DNA of 58,067 bases from Oscillospiraceae bacterium (GCA_014799385.1 JAAVIC010000032.1:1-58067), one strand, 5' to 3'. Counted from the stretch's first letter, positions 1 to 8,548 are shown. Translations and numbers: made by a program. The notes: generated from the letters alone by a model not told the origin.

Positions 1-147
1 AACCGTCAGCCCGGAAAGCCGTACATTCCTCCGGAGAAGGCGAACGACAAGGAATTTATAAGAGTTGCGACCGAAAATTACAACAAGTTCATAAATTCCG
101 CTGCCGGAAAGAAACTGGCTCAAGAAATGAACCTCACCGATCTCTGA
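1..147 (+). CDS. C-terminal end of an unidentified protein (partial)
   Basis: The window opens inside a reading frame that runs 48 codons to a TGA at 145-147, followed directly by a good terminator. The visible tail is hydrophilic (ends in KLAQEMNLTDL) with no membrane segment or recognisable motif. I do not recognise the family. The host-like codon use and the terminator at 164-191 support a real gene end. Confidence 0.6.
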   Translation, partial: NRQPGKPYIPPEKANDKEFIRVATENYNKFINSAAGKKLAQEMNLTDL

Positions 148-163
148 TAGACTTAAATCAAAC

Positions 164-191
164 AGCCCCGCCTCAAAGCAGCGGGGCTTTC
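164..191 (+). terminator. Rho-independent terminator of the first gene
   Basis: Stem AGCCCCGC / GCGGGGCT (164-171 and 181-188) with a 9-nt loop followed by T-rich sequence, 17 bases after the stop codon. Confidence 0.8.
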
Positions 192-210
192 GGTTTGTGG
201 AAAAACAGCA

Positions 211-247
211 AATCAGCGCGGAGGCAATGCCCTCGCGCTGATTTTTT
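211..247. terminator. Hairpin, probably a bidirectional terminator
   Basis: AATCAGCGCG pairs with CGCGCTGATT, with an inner GAGG/CCTC extension and a run of T on the + strand and a shorter T tract on the - strand. It lies between the convergent first gene and the surface protein, whose stop is at 270. Confidence 0.65.
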
Positions 248-269
248 ATGTCTGTGGTTTCGCGTTGGA

Positions 270-2663
270 TTACTTTCTCCGCTTCAATGCTGCGATAACC
301 ATCGCGCCGCTTGCCAGAACCGCGGGGACGAGGAACGCTAACGCGCTGCCTGTCGGCGGGTTTGTCGGCGGATTTGACGGAATGCTTTCCGGCCTTGAAT
401 TGTCGGGTTCGGAGGTGCCCGGATTGGAACTTTCGGGATCGGAAGTTCCCGAGTCGGAACTGTTCGGCTCTGAACTATCGGGCTTAGAGGTTTCCGACTC
501 TGAACTCTCCGGTTCGGAGCTGCCCGGGTCGGAGCTTGTGGGTGGCGGAGTCGGTGTTGAAGACGAATCGGGGTCAGAACCCTTCTCGTTCTCAAATACG
601 GGCGGAGTTGTGTCGGAAGGAACCGCGTCGGGGTCGTTAGTGTAAAATGCTGCTATTTTGCCTCTTTGGGCTTTGTCTGCATCGAACTCTGCCTTGACCA
701 CCTGATCGGAAATCTTATAGCCGCTTGGAGCTTTAGTTTCCTTGATGTAATACATTTGATATTTCAGCCACTCATCAATGCTGATGGAGAAAACCGCTTC
801 GCCGTTAGCACCTGTTGTTTGGCTTTTGAGCAGCTTTGTGCATGCCTTGTCGGTGTAAATGCTAAATTCAGCACCTGCAAGGGGGGCTTGGGTTTCACTG
901 TCCACTTTATTTACAATGATTTGGGGTTGGAAAGAAGACAAGCCCGGATCTTCAAAGGTTTCGTTATCGATTATTGGAGCCGAGTTATTTGTTGGCGGGC
1001 GGTAAGTGGGATCATAGTCTGCTTCGAATTTAAAATGTGAACCATCGGGGTTGTGGTAAAGCTCTCCAACTGTTCCATCTGCGCTTATAGCCGCAACAGT
1101 GAGGACATACTGCGTATTCCTTACCAATCCCCTCAGTTCGATAGTAACATTGCCGTACTCATCAATCGAGTTTGACGGAATATAATTCATATACCAGTTA
1201 CTGTACATATGGGGGTCCGGTCCACTAATATACTTACGATACATAAATATGTATTTCGATGCTCCTGCTACCGGCTGCCAGCTAATTTGAACGTCTCTTT
1301 CACTCACCGATACATAGCTCAAACCGGTAGGAGCGGGAAGCGAATTATCGATTGGGGTTCCTTCACCCCCGGCAATTGTGACATTTAAAAGATAACCATT
1401 GCCTGTAATTTGGCTAGGGTCATACGGATTCCTCCTTACTTCCAGACCCAACTTATCCCATTGTGCTTGGGTGCCATCAAAGGTAATTTCGGTTTGAGTT
1501 GCAGGAAATGCATCATCACCGAGTACAACAATATTAGCGGGAATATTTGCCTTTCTTAAATTACGGCAATTTGAAAATGCATTGTCGCCAATTGTTCTAA
1601 CACTTTTTGGAATCGTGACAGAGGTCAATCCGCTTGAATTAAATGCTCTTTGCCCAATTGAGTCAACACTTTCGGGAATTTTGACAGACTTTAATTGTGG
1701 GCAGGACATAAATGCGCCATCGCAAATTGATACAACACTATTTGGAATGCTAATTGTTTCCAATATCGAACACATTGCAAACATATTGGTGGGAATCGTT
1801 TTCACGCCTTCTTCAATTATGACATTTTTCAGGCTATAACATTGGGAGAATATGCCGATTCCCATAGTATTAACACTGCCGGGAATCGTGACAGATTCAA
1901 GCATTGAAGACTGAAACGCACCTCCGCTGATGTTTGTAACGCTGTTTGGAATGATGATCGATGTTATCGGAGTAGAAGAAAACGCTAATTCTTCGATTGA
2001 TTCAACGCCATTCTGAATCGTGACTGTTTTTAACATAGTGCAATTAGAAAATGCGTACATACCAATTGATTTAACGCTGCCCGGGATATTAATGGAAGTC
2101 AACATCCCACATCCGGTAAATGCACTACCGTCAATTCTTTCAACACCATCCGAAATTGTGACGTTGCTCAAGGCATAGCAGCTTGCAAATGCGCTATTAC
2201 CAATTATTTTAACACTGCCCGGAATTGTAATAGATCTCAAATATTGAGCATAATAAAATGCACTATTATTGATTTTTGTGACAGTGTTTGGAATCGTGAT
2301 CGTCTCAGCTCGGCAGCCATATGGAAGCACCGAACTATAATATCCATTTTCACTTCCAATTTCCGTTACCGTATATTCTTTTCCATTACTGTCTGTTACG
2401 GTGGACGGAATATCAATCGTAAAACCAGTCGGACGATAGTCGGCACTATCATTATATCCGGTGAGCGTCACCGTATCGCCGTCCGAATTAACCTCATAGC
2501 GGAATGTGCCGGTTGCGTTGTTGCTGTCGGCTATTTCTATGGTTTCTCCCGCGTTTGCCGCAACAGCTACATTTTGGCTGCGTTCTATGTACAACGTAGT
2601 TGTCAGCATTCCCATTGCGACCGCAACGGCTATTAAACCGTATAAAAACTTTTTGAATTTCAT
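270..2663 (-). CDS. Sortase-anchored surface protein: BspA-type LRR, FN3 and Cna-B domains
   Basis: A 797-aa secreted protein likely displayed on the cell wall as an adhesin. It has an N-terminal signal segment (about residues 5-36), then about 13 LRR_5/BspA-type repeats (about 85-400) built on a repeating SITIPGSV..IG..AF..C unit. A fibronectin type III-like domain follows (about 425-535), then a Cna-B/SpaA-like domain (about 585-680, with VDSETQAPLAGAEFSIY and IKETKAPSGY). A Ser/Pro/Glu/Asp stalk (about 685-765) leads to the sorting signal NPPTG (768-772), a hydrophobic segment and a KRRK tail. NPPTG differs from the classic LPXTG, so a non-class-A sortase may attach it. The start has a GGGGGG-type ribosome site and a consensus promoter upstream. 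No sortase gene is visible here. Confidence 0.9.
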   Translation of the reverse strand: MKFKKFLYGLIAVAVAMGMLTTTLYIERSQNVAVAANAGETIEIADSNNATGTFRYEVNSDGDTVTLTGYNDSADYRPTGFTIDIPSTVTDSNGKEYTVTEIGSENGYYSSVLPYGCRAETITIPNTVTKINNSAFYYAQYLRSITIPGSVKIIGNSAFASCYALSNVTISDGVERIDGSAFTGCGMLTSINIPGSVKSIGMYAFSNCTMLKTVTIQNGVESIEELAFSSTPITSIIIPNSVTNISGGAFQSSMLESVTIPGSVNTMGIGIFSQCYSLKNVIIEEGVKTIPTNMFAMCSILETISIPNSVVSICDGAFMSCPQLKSVKIPESVDSIGQRAFNSSGLTSVTIPKSVRTIGDNAFSNCRNLRKANIPANIVVLGDDAFPATQTEITFDGTQAQWDKLGLEVRRNPYDPSQITGNGYLLNVTIAGGEGTPIDNSLPAPTGLSYVSVSERDVQISWQPVAGASKYIFMYRKYISGPDPHMYSNWYMNYIPSNSIDEYGNVTIELRGLVRNTQYVLTVAAISADGTVGELYHNPDGSHFKFEADYDPTYRPPTNNSAPIIDNETFEDPGLSSFQPQIIVNKVDSETQAPLAGAEFSIYTDKACTKLLKSQTTGANGEAVFSISIDEWLKYQMYYIKETKAPSGYKISDQVVKAEFDADKAQRGKIAAFYTNDPDAVPSDTTPPVFENEKGSDPDSSSTPTPPPTSSDPGSSEPESSESETSKPDSSEPNSSDSGTSDPESSNPGTSEPDNSRPESIPSNPPTNPPTGSALAFLVPAVLASGAMVIAALKRRK

Positions 2664-2736
2664 AAAAATCCCCCCAAAAATAGTTCTGCAAAATTTGCCA
2701 ATCTATCGTGTATTAATTATGTTTGGCTTTTATCAT

Positions 2737-2765
2737 ATTATATCATAAGAAATTTATTTTGTCAA
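2737..2765 (-). promoter_or_regulatory. Promoter of the LRR surface protein
   Basis: Reading the minus strand, TTGACA and TATAAT are separated by exactly 17 bp, about 75 bases before the start codon at 2663. Confidence 0.8.
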
Positions 2766-2827
2766 TACCATTTTACAGATTCGACATAATTATTAAACAT
2801 TCAGTGGTAAATTTGTATAAAATGATG

Positions 2828-2856
2828 AAACTCCGTATGAAAAACACACGGAGTTT
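2828..2856 (-). terminator. Hairpin after the GH25 gene
   Basis: AAACTCCGT pairs with ACGGAGTTT just past the GH25 stop codon (2866). The following minus-strand sequence is only moderately T-rich, so termination efficiency is uncertain. Confidence 0.45.
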
Positions 2857-2865
2857 CATATTTAA

Positions 2866-4356
2866 TCAATCATCAAGGTGGTTGTAACCGCCGTCCCTGA
2901 TGATTTTCGCGTAGTCCTTGTAGCCGATGTTCGCGTCAACCTCGCCCTCAATGCCGGAGACCTGAGCAATAACGCCGTATTGCCACATTCCGTATTCTCC
3001 CGTGTAACCGCAATAACCGCGCCAGTCGGCAACCCACAGCTCCACATCGGAGAGCCTGTCCATATCGAAGCTGTTGTTCAGCCAGTTGGTGCTGCTGTAC
3101 AACATCGGGTAATACCCCGCCGCTTTGATTTCGTCAATAAACACGCGAGCCATTTCGGTGCGCTCTTCGTTGGTGAGATTATTGAGCTGCCACGGCTCTT
3201 CCATATCCAGAACAACGGGATAATCCACCTTGTAATTCTTAAGCAGATTAAGCATAAATTGCGCCTCGGCGCGGGCTTCTTCTACCGTATGCGCTTTAAG
3301 ATAGTGGTAAACTCCCACATGGATTCCCGCCTTGAGAGCCTCGGTGATGTTGTAGTCCGAGCGCGAGTCTTGTCCGTTGTACGGATCTTCGACAGAGCCG
3401 AGCGACAGGCGAATCATCGCGAATTCCACACCGGACGCCGCGACTTTTTCCCAGTCGATTGCGTTCTGATAGCGCGACACGTCAATTCCCTTGATATTTA
3501 ATTTATTGCCCGATGCGGAGCTGTGACTTTGAGAAATGGTAACTCTGCGGTGGTCGTTGAACCGCCCGCTCTGCGAACGCATCAGCTTTCCCGTTTCGTA
3601 CCGATAGAATCTTATCCACTCTTGAAATTCAAGCGTTCCGCTGTTGTGCAGCTCTCCCGACAGCGACATATACCCCGCAACGTCCATTTTTCCGCTGAGC
3701 GTCAGCAGAAGTTGTCCGCGCATAAACAGCTTTCCGCTTTCGGGAATTGTAAGTTTTCCCGTAACGGTCACAACGCTTCCGCTCTGGAACGTTGTTGAGC
3801 CGGCTGCGTTTATTGAGCCGCTTTTGTAGATGTTCAGCGTACCGGCGCAGTTGATGTGAGAATCTTCGGGCGATTCGACCGAGGTGCGAAGATTCACAAC
3901 AGCGCTGGGCGTAAGAACAAGGTTTCCGAGATTGTCCATTTTGGTGGAGCTTGTCGTTTGCATTGTTCCGGAAATCGTTAACGCTCCGTTCGGCTCTATC
4001 AGCAGCTCTCCGTCAAGATTCAGAAAGCTCCCCACGAAAATCCTCAGATCCCCGCCGTCTCGAATCACCAAACGGCTGCCCTCGGGCAGCGTCCGTGTGG
4101 TTTTCATATTTATATCGGTCTGCTTGTCTATGTAATAATTCACGTCGTTTTGGAAGTCCGATGTGCCGTCCCACAGCGTGTATCCCGTGATGTCAACGGG
4201 TGTGTAACCCTCGCCTTGTTCCTCGTCATCGGGTGTATCGGAAGTCCCGCCCGTTTGCGAAACATCGGGTCTTTCCGCGGTTTCCGCGAATGCCGATACC
4301 CCCGATGTGAATATCACTGCCGCCATAAACAGTGCCAGCAATCGTTTTATTTTCAT
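2866..4356 (-). CDS. Secreted GH25 lysozyme with N-terminal beta-rich domain
   Basis: A 496-aa exported muramidase predicted to cleave the MurNAc-GlcNAc bond of peptidoglycan. A signal peptide (about 1-24, AFA cleavage region) is followed by an acidic linker and a repetitive, adhesin-like beta region (about 70-270, repeated SGT/LNLDGELLI-type strands). The GH25 catalytic domain fills about 287-496 and shows the family signatures IDVSRYQ, the VVLDMEE acidic motif and the closing WQYG segment. The catalytic acids expected for GH25 are present. The start is backed by TCAGGAGG eight bases upstream. A palindromic leader repeat (4379-4432) and a TTGACA-17-GATAAT promoter precede it. The beta region probably targets the enzyme to the wall; that is inference. 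Confidence 0.9.
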   Translation of the reverse strand: MKIKRLLALFMAAVIFTSGVSAFAETAERPDVSQTGGTSDTPDDEEQGEGYTPVDITGYTLWDGTSDFQNDVNYYIDKQTDINMKTTRTLPEGSRLVIRDGGDLRIFVGSFLNLDGELLIEPNGALTISGTMQTTSSTKMDNLGNLVLTPSAVVNLRTSVESPEDSHINCAGTLNIYKSGSINAAGSTTFQSGSVVTVTGKLTIPESGKLFMRGQLLLTLSGKMDVAGYMSLSGELHNSGTLEFQEWIRFYRYETGKLMRSQSGRFNDHRRVTISQSHSSASGNKLNIKGIDVSRYQNAIDWEKVAASGVEFAMIRLSLGSVEDPYNGQDSRSDYNITEALKAGIHVGVYHYLKAHTVEEARAEAQFMLNLLKNYKVDYPVVLDMEEPWQLNNLTNEERTEMARVFIDEIKAAGYYPMLYSSTNWLNNSFDMDRLSDVELWVADWRGYCGYTGEYGMWQYGVIAQVSGIEGEVDANIGYKDYAKIIRDGGYNHLDD

Positions 4357-4378
4357 TATGTACCTCCTGATTTTGAAA

Positions 4379-4432
4379 GCAAATTCAAAACCGTGCGCAC
4401 TCGCTGAGCGTTACCTCACGTTTTGAATTTGC
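4379..4432 (-). repeat. Palindromic leader repeat before the GH25 gene (copy 1)
   Basis: Perfect 13-bp arms GCAAATTCAAAAC (4379-4391) and GTTTTGAATTTGC (4420-4432) enclose a short variable core. The element lies in the 5' leader between promoter and ribosome site. The flank at about 4433-4485 matches flanks of the other copies (ends near AAACTGCG). Confidence 0.75.
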
Positions 4433-4525
4433 ACTAGCCTCCTATAGGCTGTTTCGGGTTTGAATGCGCTAAACTGCGATTTTATAGTGTGCTTTGATTG
4501 CCCGTCTAAATTATACCCTATTTAC

Positions 4526-4554
4526 ATTATCCCATATTTTCGACGATTTGTCAA
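4526..4554 (-). promoter_or_regulatory. Promoter of the GH25 gene
   Basis: Minus-strand TTGACA, 17-bp spacer, GATAAT. It implies a transcript leader of about 160 nt containing the palindromic repeat. Confidence 0.7.
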
Positions 4555-4610
4555 ATGTTTTTTCGTGGAAATTTATGCGAATGGCGGAATTTTCAGGAAA
4601 CTTTCACATA

Positions 4611-4718
4611 TCAGACTGTCGATAAACCCTCATCTACTTCGTCAGGCACACACGCGGCAGCCATTAAGGCTAGCCGCGGTGTGCCTTCCTCGTATCTGAG
4701 GGCTTCTCGACAGTCTGA
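4611..4718. repeat. 108-bp imperfect palindrome, MITE-like
   Basis: Outer arms TCAGACTGTCGA (4611-4622) and TCGACAGTCTGA (4707-4718) are perfect. Nested arms CCCTCA/TGAGGG and GGCACAC/GTGTGCC continue inward to a central GGCAGCC/GGCTAGCC stem. It has no coding capacity and sits between divergent genes. It could be a small non-autonomous element or a large hairpin. Confidence 0.7.
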
Positions 4719-4783
4719 AGGTAGTCTTTTTCTGCAAACTGACATACATTATTGTCCGCGTTTTTAGATTTGCTGTTTGGTAT

Positions 4784-4812
4784 GAATATTTTTCCGCGAA
4801 ATGGCAAAACTA
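4784..4812 (+). promoter_or_regulatory. Possible forespore-type (sigma F/G) promoter
   Basis: GAATA at 4784-4788 and GGCAAAACTA at 4803-4812 resemble the -35 and -10 elements of forespore sigma promoters, and no sigma-A promoter is visible. Spacing is not ideal, so this is suggestive only. It fits the sporulation role of the next gene. Confidence 0.35.
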
Positions 4813-4860
4813 TCCACATACCCCTATAAAGGCAAACAAACCACCGAAAGGAAGTATCTT

Positions 4861-5574
4861 ATGAAGAACAGAAAGCAGAATAAAAACAGTTGGAAAATCA
4901 CGGCAGCAGCATCGGCGATTGGTGTTGCGGCTGTGGCGGTTACGGCGGTGGCTGCGTATCAATCGATGACGCGGCGAATGATTCCCACCGCTACAAACAC
5001 CTCAACGAATGTCTGGAGCTACACTCCCCCCGCCGAATCGGACGTTCCGGTTCAGAAACCTATCACGAACGTCCCAAAGGACGACGACTCCAAACCGCAA
5101 AGCTCCTCCAACAAGACCCCCGTTGAATCCCAACCTACGGAGCCGGTCAACAAGCCCGTAAACACCGCTATCGGAAACATTATGCCCGTTGAGGGCGAGG
5201 TTTCAAATCCGTTCAGTAACGGTGAACTTGTGAAATCCCAGACGCTGGGCGTGTGGAAGTCTCATGACGGGTGCGATATTCTCTGCGACCTCGGAACGGA
5301 AGTCAAGTCGATGTCCGAGGGCGTGGTCAAGCAGATAGAGAACCACGCTGTCTGGGGAGTTACCGTCACGATCGAGCAGAGCAACGGGCTTACCGTTCAG
5401 TACTGCGGGCTTGCCAAGGAACTGAACGTCAAGAACGGCGCACAAGTTAAACAGGGCGAAATCATTGGCAAGACCGGAGACACTAACCAGGCGGAGATTC
5501 TTCAGGAACCGCACCTGCATATCGGCGTAAAGCAAGGCGACAAGTGGATAGACCCCATGAGCGTGATTTCATAG
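4861..5574 (+). CDS. spoIIQ: SpoIIQ-like M23 metallopeptidase
   Basis: A 237-aa membrane-anchored protein with one N-terminal transmembrane segment (about 13-33), a Ser/Pro linker (40-110) and a LytM/M23 domain (about 112-237). Sequence around MPVEGEV, LVKSQTLGVWKSHDG and the C-terminus resembles SpoIIQ, the forespore partner of SpoIIIAH during engulfment. Both metal-binding motifs are intact (H135xxxD139 and HLH near 218-220), unlike the degenerate B. subtilis SpoIIQ and as in clostridial ones. The start at 4861 is chosen over an in-frame ATG at 4801 because GAAAGGAAG sits just before it and the upstream ATG falls in the presumed promoter. It is monocistronic. A general wall M23 peptidase is the alternative. 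Confidence 0.75.
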   Translation: MKNRKQNKNSWKITAAASAIGVAAVAVTAVAAYQSMTRRMIPTATNTSTNVWSYTPPAESDVPVQKPITNVPKDDDSKPQSSSNKTPVESQPTEPVNKPVNTAIGNIMPVEGEVSNPFSNGELVKSQTLGVWKSHDGCDILCDLGTEVKSMSEGVVKQIENHAVWGVTVTIEQSNGLTVQYCGLAKELNVKNGAQVKQGEIIGKTGDTNQAEILQEPHLHIGVKQGDKWIDPMSVIS

Positions 5575-5629
5575 TTTTTCGGGCTGCCGAGAAATCCTCA
5601 CCGGTCTGAAAGGCAAATTTTTACAGTTT

Positions 5630-5744
5630 GAATCCCCCGAATTGAATCGGGGGATTCAGTATGTATATAAACTACATATCACAATCCGATGTGGGGGCAA
5701 TCCTTACGCCCCCACACAAGAATCCCCCGAATCGGGGGATTTTT
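5630..5744. repeat. Cluster of three hairpins, including two AATCCCCCGA repeats
   Basis: GAATCCCCCGA/TCGGGGGATTC (5630-5657), TGTGGGGGC/GCCCCCACA (5690-5717) and AATCCCCCGA/TCGGGGGATT followed by T's (5721-5744). The last can terminate the spoIIQ-like transcript. The same CCCCCGA hairpin recurs after ppk (16463-16490). Confidence 0.7.
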
Positions 5745-5783
5745 CCGATGTGTGCTTGACGAAACATAGAAAACACTATCGAA

Positions 5784-5806
5784 AATTTGTGCAATATGCA
5801 CAAATT
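5784..5806. promoter_or_regulatory. Operator-like palindrome upstream of the EAL-HDOD promoter
   Basis: Perfect 9-bp inverted repeat AATTTGTGC-5-GCACAAATT centred about 25 bp upstream of the -35 box at 5820. The size and symmetry fit a dimeric regulator site; the regulator is unknown. Confidence 0.55.
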
Positions 5807-5819
5807 ATTCGGAGCGTTA

Positions 5820-5848
5820 TTGAAAATAACAAATAAATAGTGTATAAT
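5820..5848 (+). promoter_or_regulatory. Promoter of the EAL-HDOD gene
   Basis: TTGAAA-17-TATAAT. It rules out the GTG at 5840, which lies inside the promoter, as the start codon. Confidence 0.85.
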
Positions 5849-5917
5849 AGAAATGATGGTATATCAGCACATAATTATAAAAAGGTTAATCTTGATAAAT
5901 TCGGGGGGAATTGTTCA

Positions 5918-7135
5918 GTGAATTTCTATGTGGCGCGACAGCCGATTCTTGATTGTGATAACAATGTATACGCATATGAGCTGCTTTACCGCAGCAATGG
6001 CGAACTGAATATGTATAATGGCGTTTCGGGCGATGAATCCACTGCGGATGTGGTTCAAAACGCGTTTATGGGTCTTGATGTAAGACAAGTCATTGGCAGC
6101 GGGACGCGCGCGTTTATCAATTTCACCGGAAATCTGCTTAAACGCGGGCTTCCCAAGCTGATTTCGCCCGATATTCTTGTGGTGGAGGTCCTCGAAAATC
6201 AGCTCGCGGATAACAACCTTCTTGACGCGGTGTTGGAGCTTCGTGAGCGCGGATATACGATCGCTCTCGATGATTTTGAATACTCGTCTGCGTATACCGA
6301 GTTGTTCAACCTGTGCGATTTGGTGAAAATCGACTTCCGCACATCGCTTAAATCCATTAAGGAAACGGCGTATGTTTGCCGATATTCAAACAAGATTATG
6401 CTCGCGGAAAAGGTCGAAACCCGCGAGGAGTGCGAGTTTGCCAAGAAACTCGGCTGTACATATATGCAGGGATATTACTTCGCGAAGCCCTCTATTATGT
6501 CGGGAAGCGCGGTGCAGCCGCTGCCCGTGAATCTGATGCAGGTTATGCAGCTTATGGCTGAGCCGGAGCCGGAAATATCCGATATTGTGGAGATTCTTTC
6601 GCGTGACGCGGCAATGTGCCAAAGGATTTTGAGACTTATCAATTCCGTATATTTCGGAATGTCAAACAAGGTTTCCACGATTAGCCAGGCGATTTTGATT
6701 CTCGGGTTGGATTATCTGCGCGAGTGGGTGTATCTGATGGGAATGCAGAAAATCACGAACAACGAAAGTGCCGAGGCGATTCGGCTGTCGCTGCTGATGG
6801 CAAAATTCTGCAAGAAGATCGCACTGAATATTCCCGATGCCGCCGATAATGCGGAATCGTTCTACCTGATGGGACTGTTGTCTATGGTGGTGTTCGGCGG
6901 GGATCGCGCGCTGGCGCAGGTTCTCGATGAGTTCCCGCTGACGGACGACATCAAACGCGGTCTGCTTCGGCGCGGCGGAATTTACAGCGATATATTCGAG
7001 ATGGCGATGTTGTACATAAACGCCGATTGGGAGCACTTTGACGAGATACTCGCGCAGTATTCGCTCCGTAGTGAGCTTGTTGCGGATATGTTCGTGGAAT
7101 GTACTCAAGAAATCGAAAAAGTGAACATAATGTAA
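5918..7135 (+). CDS. EAL-HDOD signalling protein (YuxH family)
   Basis: A 405-aa cytoplasmic protein with an N-terminal EAL-type domain (about 1-200) and a C-terminal HDOD domain (about 205-395). The family is linked to cyclic-di-GMP binding or signalling. The GTG at 5918 is chosen because GGGGGGA lies 8 bases upstream and VNFYVARQPI matches the usual family N-terminus; an earlier GTG at 5840 overlaps the -10 box. EAL-domain positions visible include YELLYR in place of the EAL motif, VVEVLEN, LDDFEY, KIDFR, AEKVE and QGYYF, so several metal-site acids persist, but phosphodiesterase activity cannot be asserted. It is apparently monocistronic, with a strong promoter and an upstream palindrome that may serve as an operator. 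Confidence 0.9.
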   Translation: MNFYVARQPILDCDNNVYAYELLYRSNGELNMYNGVSGDESTADVVQNAFMGLDVRQVIGSGTRAFINFTGNLLKRGLPKLISPDILVVEVLENQLADNNLLDAVLELRERGYTIALDDFEYSSAYTELFNLCDLVKIDFRTSLKSIKETAYVCRYSNKIMLAEKVETREECEFAKKLGCTYMQGYYFAKPSIMSGSAVQPLPVNLMQVMQLMAEPEPEISDIVEILSRDAAMCQRILRLINSVYFGMSNKVSTISQAILILGLDYLREWVYLMGMQKITNNESAEAIRLSLLMAKFCKKIALNIPDAADNAESFYLMGLLSMVVFGGDRALAQVLDEFPLTDDIKRGLLRRGGIYSDIFEMAMLYINADWEHFDEILAQYSLRSELVADMFVECTQEIEKVNIM

Positions 7136-7207
7136 ACGAATTTTCGACAACTTATCGGGATGAAGTTTTAGCACGTTCAATCTCGCAACAACGCAATGAT
7201 GATCGGT

Positions 7208-7382
7208 GCAAATTCGTTCGATGTTGAATTTGCTTTTGTAAGATAAACGAGTTTACAACAACTTGCCGGGGTGAAGCGCAAATTCAAAACGCGAGTGACG
7301 CGGCATACCGCGACATGAAGTCGCGGTGTGACGTGTCACTCAGGCGAGTGCACACCGCAGGTGTGCACGGTTTTGAATTTGC
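7208..7382 (+). repeat. Palindromic leader repeat before the FkbM gene (copy 2, with a mini copy)
   Basis: A miniature copy (GCAAATTC...GAATTTGC, 7208-7233) precedes a full copy with arms GCAAATTCAAAAC (7278-7290) and GTTTTGAATTTGC (7370-7382). The core holds further small hairpins (CGCGGCATACCGCG-like, GTGCACACC/GGTGTGCAC). The right arm runs straight into the ATTAAAATAAGGGG ribosome site of the next gene. Confidence 0.75.
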
Positions 7383-7401
7383 CATTAAAATAAGGGGTAA
7401 T

Positions 7402-8499
7402 ATGGATAGTTTTAGTGAAGATTTATGGCAATATCTGGGCAATACCTGCAAGAAAATCGTTCTGTACGGAATGGGAGACGGAGCGGAAAAAATCAAGCGC
7501 GTGCTGGACGACAAGGGAATCGGTGTGGCTGAGGTAATGGCTTCCGATGAGTTTGTGCGCGGACATAGTTTCTTGGGGTATAAGGTGCGGAAGTTGTCCG
7601 AAATCGAGGAGCTGTACGGCGATGATTTCGTGATTCTGACGTGCTTCGGTTCGCAGCTTCCCCAAGTTATGGAGCATATTTACGGTGTTGCCGCGCGTCA
7701 CGAGCTGTATGCGCCGTGCGTCCCGGTGGCGGGCGATGGATTGTTTGATTTGGAGTACGCGAGAGAACATTCCGCGGAGCTGAAAAAGGTGTACAAAATG
7801 CTTGCGGACGAGCAATCCAAGCGGGTTTTCGAGAACGTTATCCGTTACAAACTGACGGGGAAAATCGATTTCCTGCGCGAGGTGGAAACTCCTGACGAGG
7901 AGAAATTCGATCTTCTTAACATCGGTACGGAGGAAATATATGTGGATCTCGGCGCATACAACGGCGACACGGTGGTGGAATTTCTGAACGAAACCTCGCT
8001 TCAGTTCAGCAAGATATACACTATGGAGCCCGATGTAAAGAATTATCGGAGAATGAAACGCGCGCTGTATAGGATAGGTTCTGCGTTGTTGGAGTGCTAC
8101 AATTGCGGCGCGTGGGACGAGGATACAACGGTTACGTTCAATCTGCGCGGCGGACGCTCCGGGAGTGTTGTGCCGAGCGACGCAAAGGCTGCGGACGGCA
8201 AATCGCTGAATCCCGCGCGATTCCGTGAGGTCAAGATGATGAAAACCGACACGATGCTGCGCGGCGAGTCGGCAACGTATATCAAGATAGATGTTGAGGG
8301 CAGCGAGAGCCGCGCTCTTGAGGGCGCGCGGAATACTGTTTCGGAATACAAGCCAAAGCTGAATGTCGCGCTCTATCACCGAAATGAGGATATGTTTGCG
8401 CTGCCGATGATGATAGGTGAAATGAACAGAAAGTACAAGCTGTATATGCGTCACCACCCCTATATCCCCGATTGGGATACTAATTTGTACTGCGTTTGA
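7402..8499 (+). CDS. FkbM-family SAM-dependent methyltransferase
   Basis: A 365-aa cytoplasmic protein. The C-terminal half (about 170-355) is an FkbM-type methyltransferase with the SAM-binding YVDLGAYNGDTV motif (about 178-189), the MEPD segment after the second strand and the family motif KIDVEGSESRALEGA. The N-terminal 150 residues carry a KIVLYGMGDGAEKIKRVLDDKG stretch resembling a nucleotide-binding Rossmann start, as in proteins of glycan or capsule loci. FkbM enzymes typically O-methylate sugars or polyketides; the substrate here is unknown. ATG 7402 follows AATAAGGGGTAAT; an in-frame ATG at 7315 lies within the leader repeat and is rejected. The neighbours are unrelated, so no pathway can be read from context. 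Confidence 0.85.
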   Translation: MDSFSEDLWQYLGNTCKKIVLYGMGDGAEKIKRVLDDKGIGVAEVMASDEFVRGHSFLGYKVRKLSEIEELYGDDFVILTCFGSQLPQVMEHIYGVAARHELYAPCVPVAGDGLFDLEYAREHSAELKKVYKMLADEQSKRVFENVIRYKLTGKIDFLREVETPDEEKFDLLNIGTEEIYVDLGAYNGDTVVEFLNETSLQFSKIYTMEPDVKNYRRMKRALYRIGSALLECYNCGAWDEDTTVTFNLRGGRSGSVVPSDAKAADGKSLNPARFREVKMMKTDTMLRGESATYIKIDVEGSESRALEGARNTVSEYKPKLNVALYHRNEDMFALPMMIGEMNRKYKLYMRHHPYIPDWDTNLYCV

Positions 8500-8548
8500 C
8501 GCTTGAATATTGCACGTTATAACTCTCAGCAAGTTATCGGCGACCGGT

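Noticed and set aside
4379-4432. Leader palindromes as a CRISPR array
   Set aside because: The copies are far apart, variable in core and tied to individual gene starts; there are no regular spacers or cas genes.
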